Assembly: GCA_024426085.1 (NCBI GenBank)
Contig: CP087974.1
Location: 1,364,001 to 1,428,000, forward strand
Source: Rhizobium sp. RCAM05350
Lineage (GTDB): Bacteria; Pseudomonadota; Alphaproteobacteria; Rhizobiales; Rhizobiaceae
DNA: 64,000 bases
Direction of reading: 5' to 3'
Shown here: positions 23,540 through 34,480 of the stretch, piece by piece
Layout: the number at the start of each line of letters is the position of its first letter
How positions within the stretch are numbered: position 1 is the first letter of the stretch
The notes under the pieces: generated by a model
Database searches by the model: none
Told to the model about the DNA's origin: nothing
Seen by the model: the letters and a program-made list of their open reading frames with translations, nothing else
Position numbers and translations under genes: made by a program

Positions 23540-25635
23540 TTGTCCATTTTCAAGAACCTGCCGCCCGCTCCTATTGCTCCGAAGAAGCCTGTGACGGACA
23601 CCCGTCACGGCATCACACGGACGGACGACTATGCCTGGCTGCGCGCCGACAACTGGCAGGCGATGTTCAAGGATCCGTCGATCCTCGACCCGGAAATCCG
23701 CAAGCATCTGGATGCCGAGAACGTCTATATGAAGGCGGCGATGGCCGATACTGGGGCGCTGCAAAAGACGCTGTTTGCCGAAATGAAAGGCCGCATCAAG
23801 GAGGATGACAGCTCCGTTCCGGTCAAGGACGGCCCGTTCGCCTACGGTACTTTCTACGTGACGGGGGCGAGCAGCCGCGCTTTTTCCGCACACTCCGTGA
23901 TGGCAGCGAGCGCACGCTGCTTCTCGACGGCGACAAGGAAGCCGAAGGCAAAGCCTATTTCCGGCTCGGCGGCGTCGATCACTCGACCGATCACAGCCGT
24001 GGCCTGTGGAGCTATGACGACAAGGGTTCGGAATATTACACGCTGCGCGTCCGCGATCTCGCCACCGGCGAGGACATGGCCGACGTCATCGAGAACACCG
24101 GCGGCGGCGGCGCCTGGGCGCCGGATGGCAAGAGCTTCTTCTACACCGTGCTCGACGACAACCATCGGCCGTCGAAGATTTTTCATCACATCATCGGCAC
24201 GCCACAGGCAGATGACCGGCTGGTCTACGAGGAAGAGGATCCGGGCTTCTTCATGGGCGTCGGCGGCTCGATGCTTGACGACTTCATTTACATCGACATC
24301 CATGACCACGAGACCAGCGAATACTGGCTTCTGCCGACCTCCGATCTCACCGGCAAGCCGCAATTGGTGGCCGCGCGTGAAACCGGACTGGAATATTCGC
24401 TGACCGAAGGCGGTGATCTCTTCTACATCCTAACCAACGCCGACGGCGCCAAGGATTTCAAGATCATGCAGACGCCGGTTGACAAACCGAGTCGAGAAAA
24501 CTGGACCGACGTGGTGCCGCACACGCCGGGCCGGCTGATCATCAGCCACATGGCCTTTGCCCGCCATCTCGTCTGGCTGGAGCGGGAAAACGGCCTGCCA
24601 CAGATCAAGATCCGCGACCGAAAGAGCGGCGAGGAACACGCGATTGCTTTTGCCGAAGAAGCCTATTCACTCGGGCTTTCCGGTGCCGGCGAATACGATA
24701 CCGACGTCATCCGCTTCTCCTATTCTTCGATGACGACGCCAAGCCAGCTCTACGACTACAACATGACGACGCGCGAGCGCACGCTCCTGAAGACGCAGGA
24801 AGTGCCGTCCGGCCACAATCCCGACGACTACGTCACCCGCCGCGTCATGGCTCCCGCCTGGGATGGCGCCGAGGTGCCGGTCACCCTGCTCTATCGCAAG
24901 GACACCCCGCTCGACGGCTCTGCCCCCTGCCTGCTCTATGGCTACGGCGCCTATGGCATCGCCATTCCGGCCTCGTTCAACACCAATTGCCTGTCATTGG
25001 CCGACCGCGGCTTCGTCTATGCCATCGCCCATATCCGCGGCGGCAAGGACAAGGGCTTCCAATGGTACGAAGATGGCAGGATGGAGAAGAAGGCCAATAC
25101 GTTCAAGGACTTCATCGCGGCAGCCGACTATCTGAATCAACAGAAGTTCACCTCCTACGCCAACATCGTCGCCGAGGGCGGTTCGGCCGGCGGCATGCTG
25201 ATGGGGGCGATCGCCAATATGGCACCACAGAAGTTCAAGGGCGTCATCGCCGCCGTGCCCTTCGTCGATGTCTTGAACACCATGCTCGACGACACGCTGC
25301 CGCTGACGCCACCGGAATGGCCGGAATGGGGCAACCTGATTGACTCGAAGGAAGCCTACGAGCGCATGGCAGCCTACTCCCCTTACGACAACGTCTCGGA
25401 AAAGCCCTACCCGGCGATCCTGGCGCTCGGCGGCCTGACCGACCCGCGCGTCACCTATTGGGAACCGGCCAAATGGGTCGCCAAGCTGCGCGAAAAGACC
25501 ACCGGCTCAGAGCCGATCCTGATGAAGACCAACATGGACGCCGGCCACGGCGGTGCGTCCAGGCGCTTCCAGCGGCTGGAGGAAATCGCGTTCGAATATG
25601 CGTTTGCGATCAAGGTGGCGGGGAAGATCTCGTAG
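23540..25635 (+). CDS. ptrB: Oligopeptidase B (S9A prolyl oligopeptidase family), one frameshift
   Basis: About 698 residues. The N-terminal beta-propeller (DDYAWLRADNWQAMFKDPS and on) is followed by an alpha/beta-hydrolase domain with the nucleophile in EGGSAGGMLMGAIAN, an Asp in the region LGGLTDPRVTYWEP and His in NMDAGHGGASRRF. It cuts peptides after basic residues in the cytosol. A lost G in a G run near 23864 shifts the frame. TTG 23540 is preferred because GGAG lies seven bases upstream. It is divergent from the chemoreceptor and overlaps the 3' end of the downstream toxin gene by 26 bases. Confidence 0.92.
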
Positions 25636-25939
25636 TTCGAATCAGGGCCTCGTAGTCCCGGCTCCCCGACAGAATATTCGTGATGCGGATGGTCTCGTTT
25701 TGGACGACGTATAGAATAACGATACGACGCTCGAAGACAGCCATCCGCAGCCCCGGCCAGATATCGGGACGCTCCACATGGGCAAGGGGCGCAAAACCGA
25801 TCTCTCCGCATTTCCTTTGAATGCGCTGTACGTAGTTCATCGTGGTTTCGCTACTGCCGCTTTTTTCCAGGACATACAAAAAGATCGCGCGCAAATCCGC
25901 CTGAGCAGCCTTTCTGAAAACCACCTTGTGCGGCGTCAT
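25610..25939 (-). CDS. ParE/RelE-family toxin
   Basis: About 109 residues, RelE/ParE fold. It begins MTPHKVVFRKAAQADLRAIF and contains NYVQRIQRKCGEIG, RPDIWPGLRMAVFERRIVIL and ITNILSGSRDYEALI, the typical strand-turn order of ParE toxins that target gyrase or mRNA. Its ATG overlaps the antitoxin stop as ATGA. Its last codons overlap the end of ptrB on the opposite strand, so either the toxin has lost a little of its normal end or the two genes have merged terminators. Confidence 0.85.
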   Translation of the reverse strand: MTPHKVVFRKAAQADLRAIFLYVLEKSGSSETTMNYVQRIQRKCGEIGFAPLAHVERPDIWPGLRMAVFERRIVILYVVQNETIRITNILSGSRDYEALIRTTRSSPPP

Positions 25940-26202
25940 CAATGGCGATTTTCTTCGGCCAGCTTCTCCAGCCAATCATCCATCTCGTCCATGCTGATAT
26001 CAGGGGAGCCATCGCCCAACGAATCGGCAATTCTCGACCGGATCGATGTCAGTCTGAGCTCATCGTCGCTTTCACGTTGAAGCAACAATTCCACAGCCTC
26101 CTGCAGCACGTCGCTGGGAGAGGCATAGTCGCCTGCTTTCACGCGGCTCTCGATGGCGTCCACCATCTCGGACGGCAGTGATATTTTCAGTATCTCGTTC
26201 AT
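25939..26202 (-). CDS. ParD-family antitoxin
   Basis: 87 residues, intact. The N-terminal ribbon-helix-helix part reads MNEILKISLPSEMVDAIESR and GDYASPSDVLQEAVELLLQR. The acidic C-terminus (DISMDEMDDWLEKLAEEN) would wrap the toxin. It is the first gene of a two-gene toxin-antitoxin operon with a 4-base overlap, and as in this family it probably represses its own promoter. Confidence 0.88.
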   Translation of the reverse strand: MNEILKISLPSEMVDAIESRVKAGDYASPSDVLQEAVELLLQRESDDELRLTSIRSRIADSLGDGSPDISMDEMDDWLEKLAEENRH

Positions 26203-26366
26203 GGTCGGTCTCCAACCTCGATCGGTAAAGTAAGGCGAGCTTGGCGTGTTGGCAATTCGCTTGGAACGATTTCAGGACCCGGCTGGCGCCGCCGGTTATG
26301 AGAGTTGCAAGCCTCGCACACGGCACAACACCTAATTTCCCCCGCGACTTCGCAGGGAGAACCGCC

Positions 26367-26834
26367 ATGAAGATCGGTGACAGCATCAGCAACTATTATC
26401 GCTCGCAAAACGGCAGCCAGGCAGCAGGTGCAGCCTCTTCTGGCCTTGCGCTCAATATCGACGGCGGTGGCGGCGAGCGCACGCAGGCGCCGACCGTTTC
26501 GATCGGCTCCTCCACACCCTCTTCTTCTCTGTCTTCGGCGCTCTGGCTATCGATGGCCGACAAGCTGGAAGGCGAAACCGGCGCCTTGACCGAAGCGCCG
26601 AAGGACAGTCCGGCCGATGAGTTCATGGACTGGTCGAAAATGTCGCTTGCCGAAAAGATCCGGGCACAGATTCTTGCCGACAAGGACATGACGGAAGCGG
26701 ACCTCGCAGCCATGGACGCGGACGCCCGCGCAGCAATAGAGGCGGAAATCAAGGAAGCGATCAAGCGTCAGCTGGCAATTCCGGAGGATGGCGGCGCGGC
26801 GCAGGCCGAGGCTGCCTCCAACGCAACGATCTGA
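26367..26834 (+). CDS. Conserved rhizobial hypothetical protein
   Basis: 155 residues, intact, starting at ATG 26367 with AGGGAGA upstream. The N-terminal half is low in complexity and rich in Ser, Gly and Ala (SGLALNIDGGGGE, SSTPSSSLSSA). The C-terminal half is charged and helical: MSLAEKIRAQILADKDMTEA and AAMDADARAAIEAEIKEAIK. There is no signal peptide or membrane helix. It resembles small rhizobial proteins of unknown role; I cannot name a function. Confidence 0.7.
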   Translation: MKIGDSISNYYRSQNGSQAAGAASSGLALNIDGGGGERTQAPTVSIGSSTPSSSLSSALWLSMADKLEGETGALTEAPKDSPADEFMDWSKMSLAEKIRAQILADKDMTEADLAAMDADARAAIEAEIKEAIKRQLAIPEDGGAAQAEAASNATI

Positions 26835-26936
26835 TCCGCAGACCATCGGCCGCCCGGTTTTATTGCCGCCCGTTTCCTTGGCAAAGCCAGCTCTTGGCCG
26901 TAATCTGCACCCGGCATGACAACGGAAAAAAATCGC

Positions 26937-27464
26937 ATGGCCGTCCATATCGCCCTGCTTCGCGCCGTCAATGTCGGCGGGACCGGCAAGCTCTCCATGA
27001 GTGACCTCAAGTTGCTCTGCGAGACTGCCGGTTTCTGCGGATGCGCAAACCTATATCCAGAGCGGCAACGTACTGTTCCGCTCCGATCTATCAGCAGAAG
27101 ATGCCGGCAAGGTTCTGGATGAGCGCTCACCAAGATGATGAGCAAGGCTCCGGGGGTGATGATGCGCAGCCGCACGCAACTGGAAGCAATCGCGCAGAAC
27201 AATCCCTTTGCGGATGCCAAGCCGAACTACCTGATGGTCAGCTTCCTACCGGAAAAAGCACCTGACGATGCGCTGGACAAACTGGTGGCACCGGATGGCG
27301 AAGAGGTGCATGTGGCAGGACACGAAATCTACGTGCACTATCCGAACGGCTCCGGCCGCTCGAAACTGAAACTGCCGGCGCTGAAACAGGCGACATCGCG
27401 CAACCTAAACACGGTGCGCAAGCTGGCGGAGCTTGCAGCGGAGATGGAAAAAGCAGGCAACTAA
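26937..27464 (+). CDS. DUF1697 family protein, two frameshifts
   Basis: About 176 residues of the DUF1697 family (cytosolic, unknown function). The N-terminus HIALLRAVNVGGTGKLSMSD and the following AQTYIQSGNVLFRS are the family signature. The middle SRTQLEAIAQNNPFADAKP and the end SKLKLPALKQATSRNLNTV also fit. A T inserted into CG at 27036 and a lost C near 27125 put these in three frames. ATG 26937 is used; an in-frame ATG at 26916 is also possible. Confidence 0.87.
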
Positions 27465-27469
27465 AGCTT

Positions 27470-28088
27470 TCAGGCGTGCTGCACCGGCTGAAAAAGCATT
27501 TTCACGAAATTGCGAAACACCAGTATCTGCTCTGGCAGGCTTTGCGGCTCCTTCAACGCCTTCGACAACACGATGCCGCCCTCGATCACCGTCGAAACCA
27601 TGTCGGCGAGCTGGTCCACGTCGAACGGTTCGCGCAGCGTATAGACGGCCATGATCTCTTCGAACATGCCGCGAAAGCGTCGCCGCCATGCCAATGCGGC
27701 CTGACGGTTGGTTTCCTGGATCTCGCGGTCGAAAAGCCGCTCGTAATAGCAGATGGTCGCCACCAGGCAGCCCGGATGACCGTTCGGCAGATCGGAAAGC
27801 AGTTCGGAGAGAAGCTTGAGGCCGAGCAGGAACGATTGCAGCGGGTCGTCCACCAGATCCCGCGCGGCTGAAAATCTCGTCGTAAATCCGCTCGTCATTT
27901 TCGATATAGCGGTTGAGCAATGCCTTGGCGAGTTCGTTCTTGTCGTGGAAATGATAGAAGAAACCGCTCTTGGTGATACCGGTCTCGGCGATCAGCTCCT
28001 CGATCGAGGTGCCGCCAAAACCTTTCTGCAGCACCGCGGCTTCCGCCACATCGAGAATGCGGGTCCTCGTCTCCTCGCCCTTGCGCAT
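27470..28088 (-). CDS. TetR-family transcriptional regulator, one frameshift
   Basis: About 205 residues. The N-terminal HTH reads RTRILDVAEAAVLQKGFGGT, then IEELIAETGITKSGFFYHFH, standard for TetR. The C-terminal ligand-binding part is PLQSFLLGLKLLSELLSDLP, IVLSKALKEPQSLPEQILVF. An A inserted into CG on the minus strand (T at 27869 on the plus strand) shifts the frame. It is convergent with the DUF1697 gene (5-base gap) and divergent from the homocysteine methyltransferase-like gene, which is its most likely target. The ligand is unknown. Confidence 0.88.
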
Positions 28089-28320
28089 GCCCCCGCTCCT
28101 GTACCGCCGGTAGGGTTTTCAAAGAAAATGGACTGAAAGATTGCGTTCAACGATCTTTAATATCGTCGATAACACATTGGTTTTACAAATATTTCCAGGC
28201 AATCGCCCAATAGTATACCTGCAAACTCTCTATTTTAGCATGAGATAAAAAGGCACAAACACCCCGGCCTCGCAGCGCCTTTTCACGGGCGACGCGAAAG
28301 GTGAATAGAGGGTGGAGACC

Positions 28321-29275
28321 ATGAGCAAATACAGACATGACCTGCCGCACCTGAAGGGCGGAATATTCCTGGCCGACGGCGGCATGGAAACGACGCTGAT
28401 CTTCCATGAGGGCGCAGAGCTCCCGCATTTCGCCGCTTTCGTCCTCCTGGCCGACCGAGATGGACGGCAGAAACTGAAGGACTACTATGCCCGCTACCTC
28501 GCAATCTCGCCAGGAGGGCGATCCGGCTTCGTGCTCGACACGGCAACCTGGCGGGCCAATGCAGACTGGGGCGACAAGCTCGGCTACAGCGCCGAGGTTC
28601 TCAAGGCTGCCAATGAAGATGCGGTCGAGCTTCTGAGCGAGCTTCGCGCCGAACGTGAACGCCCCGGCGCACCGATCGTCATCAACGGCGCAATCGGGCC
28701 GCGCGGCGACGGCTACAAGGCCGGCAATATGAATGCCGACGAGGCAGAGGCCTATCACGCAACGCAGATCGAGACATTCGCCGGTTCCGACGCTGACATG
28801 GTGACTGCGCTGACGCTCACCAGCATCGATGAGGCAATCGGCATCGCGCGCCGCAAAGCGCGTAAAAATGCCCTGCGTGATCTCGTTTACGGTGGAGGTC
28901 GACGGCAATCTCGTCACCGGGCGGACACTGAAGGAGGCAATCGAGGCGGTCGATGCCGCGACCGGCTCCTATCCGCTCTACTACATGATCAACTGCGCCC
29001 ATCCGAGCCATTTCGACACGGTGGTTTCGGGCAACGAGGCGTGGCTGAAACGACTGGGAGGCATCCGCGCCAATGCCTCAAAGATGAGCCATCAGGAGCT
29101 CGACGAGAGCGAGACGCTGGATGCGGGCGATCCCGCCGATCTTGGCTGGCGCTACCGTCAGCTGACGCGCCGGATGCCGCAGCTCCGGGTTCTCGGCGGT
29201 TGCTGCGGCACCGACCACCGGCATGTGGCCGCAATCTGCGAAGCCTGCGTTCCGGAGGAAAAACTGAGCGCATGA
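28321..29275 (+). CDS. Homocysteine S-methyltransferase-like protein, frameshifted
   Basis: About 317 residues of the Hcy-methyltransferase TIM barrel. It begins GGIFLADGGMETTLIFHEGA; the zinc-binding Cys residues are in INCAHPSHF and in VLGGCCGTDHRHVAAIC near the end. A two-base loss in a CG run near 28855 shifts the frame, and compensating changes near 28505 distort AISPGGRSG. ATG 28321 has GGGTGGAG upstream. It may methylate homocysteine from S-methylmethionine or betaine, or a related thiol. The small DUF1127 gene follows by 27 bases. Confidence 0.86.
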
Positions 29276-29302
29276 CAAGAATACCAACAGGAGGATATCA
29301 CC

Positions 29303-29512
29303 ATGACGACGATCCGCACCCGTGAGCGCAGAGGACTGCTGCATCTGCTGGACCGGTGGCTTGGCCCAAAGCAGCAGGTCTTCGAAGAGATCGATCCGGT
29401 CGAACTGGAAGGCTTCGACGACTACCTGATGCGCGACATAGGTCTTTCGCTCTACAACGACGACTATCCGCGCCGCGATATCCACGCGAGTGACCGCGCA
29501 AGCTTGCAATAA
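29303..29512 (+). CDS. DUF1127-like small protein
   Basis: 69 residues, intact, with AGGAGGATATCACC directly upstream as a near-perfect ribosome site. It is basic at the start (MTTIRTRERRGLLHLLDRW) and has the family-type segment DYLMRDIGLSLYNDD. Small DUF1127 proteins in rhizobia influence phosphate and carbon metabolism through RNA binding. It probably shares the transcript of the homocysteine methyltransferase-like gene. Confidence 0.75.
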   Translation: MTTIRTRERRGLLHLLDRWLGPKQQVFEEIDPVELEGFDDYLMRDIGLSLYNDDYPRRDIHASDRASLQ

Positions 29513-29672
29513 GCCGATCCGATCACGATATCCATCATCGACCGTCGGTCTATCGACCTTGACGGCCGATGATGCGTTTGAGCTGCTGCGCGTCCGGCCG
29601 AGACCTGGCCTTCAAGACGATGTGCATCTGCTGCGATTGACCGGGCGTTGTTCCCGGGGGAAACTGGAAGGC

Positions 29673-31184
29673 ATGGACAATCTTTTTGCATCGCCGGCAG
29701 CACGAACTGCAGCCTCCCCGATCCCTTTCGACAACAGCTACGCCCGCTTGCCGCCGCATTTTCACGCCGCCGCCAACCCGACGCCGGTTTCCGAGCCCTG
29801 GCTGATCAAGTTCAACCGACCGCTGGCGCAGGAGCTTGGGCTGGACGCCGATGCTCTGGAGCGCGATGGCGCGGCGATTTTTTCCGGGAATGTGATCCCT
29901 GAGGGTGCGGAGCCACTCGGCATGGCCTACGCAGGGCATCAGTTCGGCCAGTTCGTGCCATTGCTCGGTGATGGACGGGCGATCCTTTTGGGCGAAGTCA
30001 TCGACACCGACGGCAAGCGCCGCGATATCCAGCTGAAGGGTGCCGGCAAGACGCCCTATTCGCGGCGTGGCGACGGGCGCGCGGCGCTCGGGCCGGTCTT
30101 GCGTGAATATATCGTCAGCGAGGCGATGTTTGCGCTGGGCATTCCGACAACGCGGGCCTTGGCTGCAGTCGTCACTGGCGAACCGGTTTATCGCGAGCGG
30201 GTTTTGCCCGGCGGCGTCATCACGCGTGTGGCGGCAAGCCATATCCGCGTCGGCACGTTCCAGTTTCTAGCAGCGCGCGGCGATACCGAGGGCCTGAAAG
30301 TGCTGGCGGATCATGTCATCGACCGGCATTACCCTGAGATCAAAGGCCATGGGCGCCCCTATCTGGCGCTGCTCGACGCCGTGATCGAACGGCAGGCATC
30401 GCTGATTGCCCGCTGGCTCTGCGTCGGCTTCATCCATGGCGTGATGAACACCGACAATTGCGCGGTCTCCGGCGAAACCATCGATTTCGGCCCCTGCGCC
30501 TTTCTCGACGCCTATGATCCGGCCAAGGTGTTTTCCTCGATCGACCGGGGTGGGCGCTATGCCTATGCCAGCCAGCCGGCGATCGGCCAGTGGAACATGG
30601 CGCGGCTCGCCGAAACGCTGCTGCCGCTCATCGATCCGGAAGCGTCCGAGGCCGTCAATCTCGCCAATGACGCGATTGGCGGCTACGGGGCGCGATTCCA
30701 GAACCACTGGCTTGCCGGCATGAAGGCGAAGATCGGCCTTCAGACCGAGGAAGACGGCGACCTTGATCTGGTTCAGGGGCTGTTGAGCGCCATGCACCGC
30801 AACGGGGCCGATTTCACTCTGACATTCCGCCGGCTTTGCGATGCGGCCGAAGGCAGCGCCAAGGACGGGCCGCTGCGCGAACTGTTCGGCAACACTGCCG
30901 ATATCGACGCCTGGCTTTCGGCGTGGCGCGAACGAACCGGCCGCGAACCGCTGCCGGACGCGCAGACGGCCGTTGCGATGCGCACCGTCAATCCGGCCTT
31001 CATTCCGCGCAACCACCGCATCGAACAGGCGATCCGCGCGGCCGAGGACGACGGCGATTTCTCGTTGTTCGAGGCACTGAACGACGTTTTGGCGAAACCC
31101 TATAAAGACCAGCCGTCCTTCGCAGCCTATGCCGCGCCGCCAGTCCCTTCAGAGGAAGTGTTGAAGACCTTTTGCGGGACGTAA
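29673..31184 (+). CDS. selO: SelO/YdiU protein adenylyltransferase
   Basis: 503 residues, intact. This is the SelO pseudokinase family that transfers AMP to Ser, Thr or Tyr of target proteins. The conserved regions EPLGMAYAGHQFGQFVPLLG, DIQLKGAGKTPYSRRGDGRA, LGPVLREYIVSEAM and FIHGVMNTDNCAVSGETIDF (with the catalytic-loop N and metal-binding D of DFGPC) are all present. The end EEVLKTFCGT lacks the selenocysteine of some eukaryotic members. ATG 29673 has GGAAGG upstream. It stands alone; the role is probably redox stress. Confidence 0.95.
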   Translation: MDNLFASPAARTAASPIPFDNSYARLPPHFHAAANPTPVSEPWLIKFNRPLAQELGLDADALERDGAAIFSGNVIPEGAEPLGMAYAGHQFGQFVPLLGDGRAILLGEVIDTDGKRRDIQLKGAGKTPYSRRGDGRAALGPVLREYIVSEAMFALGIPTTRALAAVVTGEPVYRERVLPGGVITRVAASHIRVGTFQFLAARGDTEGLKVLADHVIDRHYPEIKGHGRPYLALLDAVIERQASLIARWLCVGFIHGVMNTDNCAVSGETIDFGPCAFLDAYDPAKVFSSIDRGGRYAYASQPAIGQWNMARLAETLLPLIDPEASEAVNLANDAIGGYGARFQNHWLAGMKAKIGLQTEEDGDLDLVQGLLSAMHRNGADFTLTFRRLCDAAEGSAKDGPLRELFGNTADIDAWLSAWRERTGREPLPDAQTAVAMRTVNPAFIPRNHRIEQAIRAAEDDGDFSLFEALNDVLAKPYKDQPSFAAYAAPPVPSEEVLKTFCGT

Positions 31185-31433
31185 GAGGTTGCTATTCCCA
31201 GCCAGTCCCGCCGGTTGCCCGCGCAACCATAAGGCGGCAGGCGGTTTTCGAAATTGGTTTTCAACTGCGCACAGCCCCATTTGCGCAAGGGGTCCGGCAT
31301 CCGGCTGTTCAGTTCGATGCCGACTTCTGTCAAGCGGGTCGCTGGTATTGGTCACATAGAGCAGCCAGCGCCCGCCGATCAGCCCGACGACAGCCACGAC
31401 CGCGACCAGCAGAACCGTCAGCAACCTCTTCAT
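31127..31433 (-). CDS. Small exported hypothetical protein, one frameshift
   Basis: About 100 residues. It starts with a membrane or signal helix, MKRLLTVLLVAVVAVVGLIG, then GRWLLYVTNTSDPL, and continues after one inserted base near 31332 as TEVGIELNSRMPDPLRKWG and CAQLKTNFENRLPPYGCAG. The two Cys residues suggest a disulfide in the periplasm. The raw frame runs into the antisense of the selO end, so the true stop may come earlier after another unseen frameshift. Function unknown. Confidence 0.6.
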
Positions 31434-31789
31434 CTCTAACCTCGTTTTGATTCACGTTGCCGTTGACCTAGCCTATTTCGCCGCGCGGCCGAAATTCTTT
31501 CGCAAACCGGCCGGGATGCTGTGTGCTAAACGCCCGCCTGCCATGCCGAATTTTGATGCCTGTGCCGAAATGTGGCCATTGAAAGGCATTGGCATCGCGT
31601 TATGTTGGAGGATGCGCGCAAGGATTGAATCCCTTTCCGGCCGCGCACCCGATTGAAGGTCACACCGCAGCGGCGCGATGACTAGCCAGCAAACCGCAAT
31701 GCCTTTCCCTGAGGCTTTGGACTCATGTGCCGCACCGCCGGAGACGGACCTGCCCGCACTGACGCGACCTTCCACAACGGGAGATATTC
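31434..31789. other. Intergenic region upstream of glucose dehydrogenase
   Basis: I see no convincing gene. Short open frames here lack ribosome sites and family features. The region lies between the divergent small exported protein and the glucose dehydrogenase gene, whose ATG 31790 has GGGAGAT upstream, so it must hold both promoters. Confidence 0.5.
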
Positions 31790-34135
31790 ATGCTGATTTT
31801 CTTGACGGCCCTCGTCTTCGCACTGATCGGGCTGGCGCTCGGCGGCGGCGGGCTCTGGCTCATCGTGCTCGGCGGCAGCTGGTATTATGCCATTGCCGGC
31901 CTCGGCTTTCTCATCACCGCCTTTCTCTTGTTTGCTCGGCGCGGTGCTGCGCTGACCGTCTATGCGCTGCTGATCATCGGCACGCTTGCCTGGGCCATAT
32001 GGGAAGTCGGTTTCGACTGGTGGCAACTCGGGCCGCGCGGCGGCGTCATCATCCTGCTTGGCCACTGGCTGCTTCTACCTTCCATCCGCCGCGGTCTCGG
32101 CTTCAGCAGCCCGACCGGCGAGGTCTATGCCGCAAGCGCCCTGCCGCTGGGACTGGCCGTTCTCGCTTCGATTGTTGTTGCCGGCTATTCGATGACGCAG
32201 GACCCGCTCGATCTTGCCGGTGAACTGCCGGTTGGCATCGCGACAACGGCCGTCGATCTCGGCGGCAATGTGCCCGACGGCGAATGGCATCAGTACGGCC
32301 GCACGCCCTATGGCCAACGCTATTCGCCGCTGGCGCAGATCACCACCGAGAATGTCGGAACGCTGGAGGTCGCCTGGCAATATCAGACCGGCGACGTCAA
32401 GCGGCCGGACGATGTCGGCGAGACCACCTATCAGGTAACGCCGCTGAAAATCCACGACACGCTCTACATGTGTACACCGCATAACCTTGCCATCGCTCTC
32501 GATGCGGCGACCGGCAAGGAAAAATGGAAATTCGACGCCAATTCCGGCATGAACCCGGACCGGCAGCACCAGACCTGCCGCGGTGTTACCTACTATGCCG
32601 ATCCCGCAGCCGTCGCCGGCAGCCCCTGCGCCGAACGCGTCTATCTGCCGACCGCCGATGCGCGGCTGATCGCGCTTGATGCCGCCAATGGCCAGGTCTG
32701 CGAAAGCTTTGCCGACAAGGGCACGCTGCATCTTGAAACGGGCATGAAATACAATCCGGCCGGTTACTATTACTCGACCTCGCCGCCGGTCATCACCGCT
32801 GGCAAGATCATCATCGGCGGTGCCGTCAACGATAACTACTCGACTGAGGAACAGTCCGGCGTCATCCGCGCCTTCGACGTCGATACCGGCGCGCTGATCT
32901 GGAACTGGGATGGCGGCAATCCGGACGTGACGACGCCGCTGCCGGAAGGCCAGACTTATGTGACCAACTCGCCCAACAGCTGGTCGGTTTTCAGCTATGA
33001 CGACAAGTTGAACCACGTCTATATCCCGCTCGGCAACCAGGTGCCCGACCAGCTCGGCATGAACAGAAGCGAGCATGTCGAGAAATATTCCTCGTCGATC
33101 GTGGCGCTGGACATCACCACGGGCGCCGTCCGCTGGGTGCGCCAGACCGTGCATCACGATCTCTGGGATATGGACGTTCCCTGCCCAGCCGGTGCTGCTC
33201 GACATCACCGGCAAGGACGGCCAGCCGGTTCCAGCCCTCGTCGGCCCGACCAAGCAGGGCGATCTCTACGTGCTTGACCGGCGCACCGGCGAGCCGATCA
33301 TCCCGGTCAAGGAAATCCCGGCGCCGAACGGCGCCATTGCAGGAAGATTTCACTGCGCCGACCCAGCCGATCTCCGACCTCACCTTTTCGCCGCCACCCC
33401 TGACGGACAAGGACATGTGGGGCGTGACGATGTTCGATCAGCTCGCCTGCAGGATCGACTTCAAGCGGCTGAAATACGAAGGCCGCTATACACCGCCGTC
33501 GCTGGAAGGCAGCCTGATCTATCCCGGCAATTTCGGTACCTTCAACTGGGGGTCCGTCGCGGTTGATCCGGAACGGCAGGTGATGTTCGGCATGCCGACC
33601 TATCTCGCCTTCACCTCACGGCTGGTGCCCCGCGACCAGATCCCGCCCAAGGAACAGGACCAGAAAGGTTCCGAACAGGGCCTCAACCTGCAATGACGGC
33701 GCCCCCTATGGCGTCTTCATGGGGCCGTTCCTCGGACCGCTCGGCATTCCCTGCCAGGCGCCGCCATGGGGCTATGTTGCCGGCGCGGACCTGAAGACCG
33801 GCCAGATCGCCTACAAGCACAGGAACGGCACCGTGCGTGACATGACGCCGCTTCCCTTGCCCTTCAAGGTCGGCGTGCCCGGCATCGCCGGACCGATGAT
33901 CACCAAGGGCGGCGTCGCCTTCCTCGGCGCCGCGGTCGACAACTATATCCGCGCCTATGACCTGACCTCCGGCAAGGTTCTCTGGGAAGGCCGCCTTCCG
34001 GCCGGCGGCCAGTCGACACCGATGAGCTATGCCACCGACGACGGCACCCAGTACGTGCTGATCGTCGCCGGCGGCCACGGCTCGGTCGGCACCAAGCCCG
34101 GCGATTACGTGATCGCGTACACGCTGGCGAAATAA
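31790..34135 (+). CDS. gcd: Membrane-bound PQQ-dependent glucose dehydrogenase, three frameshifts
   Basis: About 781 residues. Five N-terminal membrane helices (about residues 1-130) anchor a periplasmic eight-blade quinoprotein propeller. Signature parts are EWHQYGRTPYGQRYSPL, YQVTPLKIHDTLYMCTPHN, RQHQTCRGVTYY, VHHDLWDMDVPAQPVL, GSVAVDPERQVMFGMPTYLA and GGHGSVGTKPGDYVIAY. It oxidises aldoses to lactones with electrons going to ubiquinone. The three breaks (T at 33182, A at 33341, T at 33689) are all single bases inserted in CG. No PQQ synthesis genes are in the window. Confidence 0.94.
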
Positions 34136-34161
34136 CGGAAGTAGCGGCGATAAAACTGGAG

Positions 34162-34191
34162 AAGCCGGCGGGGTGACTTGCCGGTTTTTTT
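34162..34191 (+). terminator. Rho-independent terminator of glucose dehydrogenase gene
   Basis: AAGCCGGC pairs with GCCGGTTT around a 10-base loop, followed at once by a run of T, 27 bases after the gcd stop codon. This is a standard intrinsic terminator. Confidence 0.8.
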
Positions 34192-34480
34192 GTTGTGTGT
34201 GATCGAGACGGCAAGGCGAGATGAGGTTCAACGATCAGAGGTGGCCGTTCAAATTTCTCCGCCATTCCTGTTCTTGCCACAGAAATCCAGCCGCCCAAGT
34301 CCTTGGGCGAAAGACTCCTTCGTCCGACGTCGAGCAGTCCTTTCACCGCGCCGACGCGCAGTGGCTGGATCCCCGCCAGAAGGGCGAGGATGACGGAGAA
34401 TGATGGTCGAGCAGCGGAAACGGAGTCTGTCATCGAGGAGCTGAGACACTGAGTTCGGCCGGTTCAATCAGAATACCAGC
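34192..34480. other. Gap between gcd terminator and dmeF
   Basis: No gene, repeat or hairpin of note is visible. Open frames on both strands lack start signals and resemble no family I know. It is flanked by the convergent ends of gcd and dmeF. Confidence 0.4.

Noticed and set aside
34192..34480. Possible small genes between gcd and dmeF
   Set aside because: Frames of 60-70 codons on both strands overlap one another, lack start signals and resemble nothing known.
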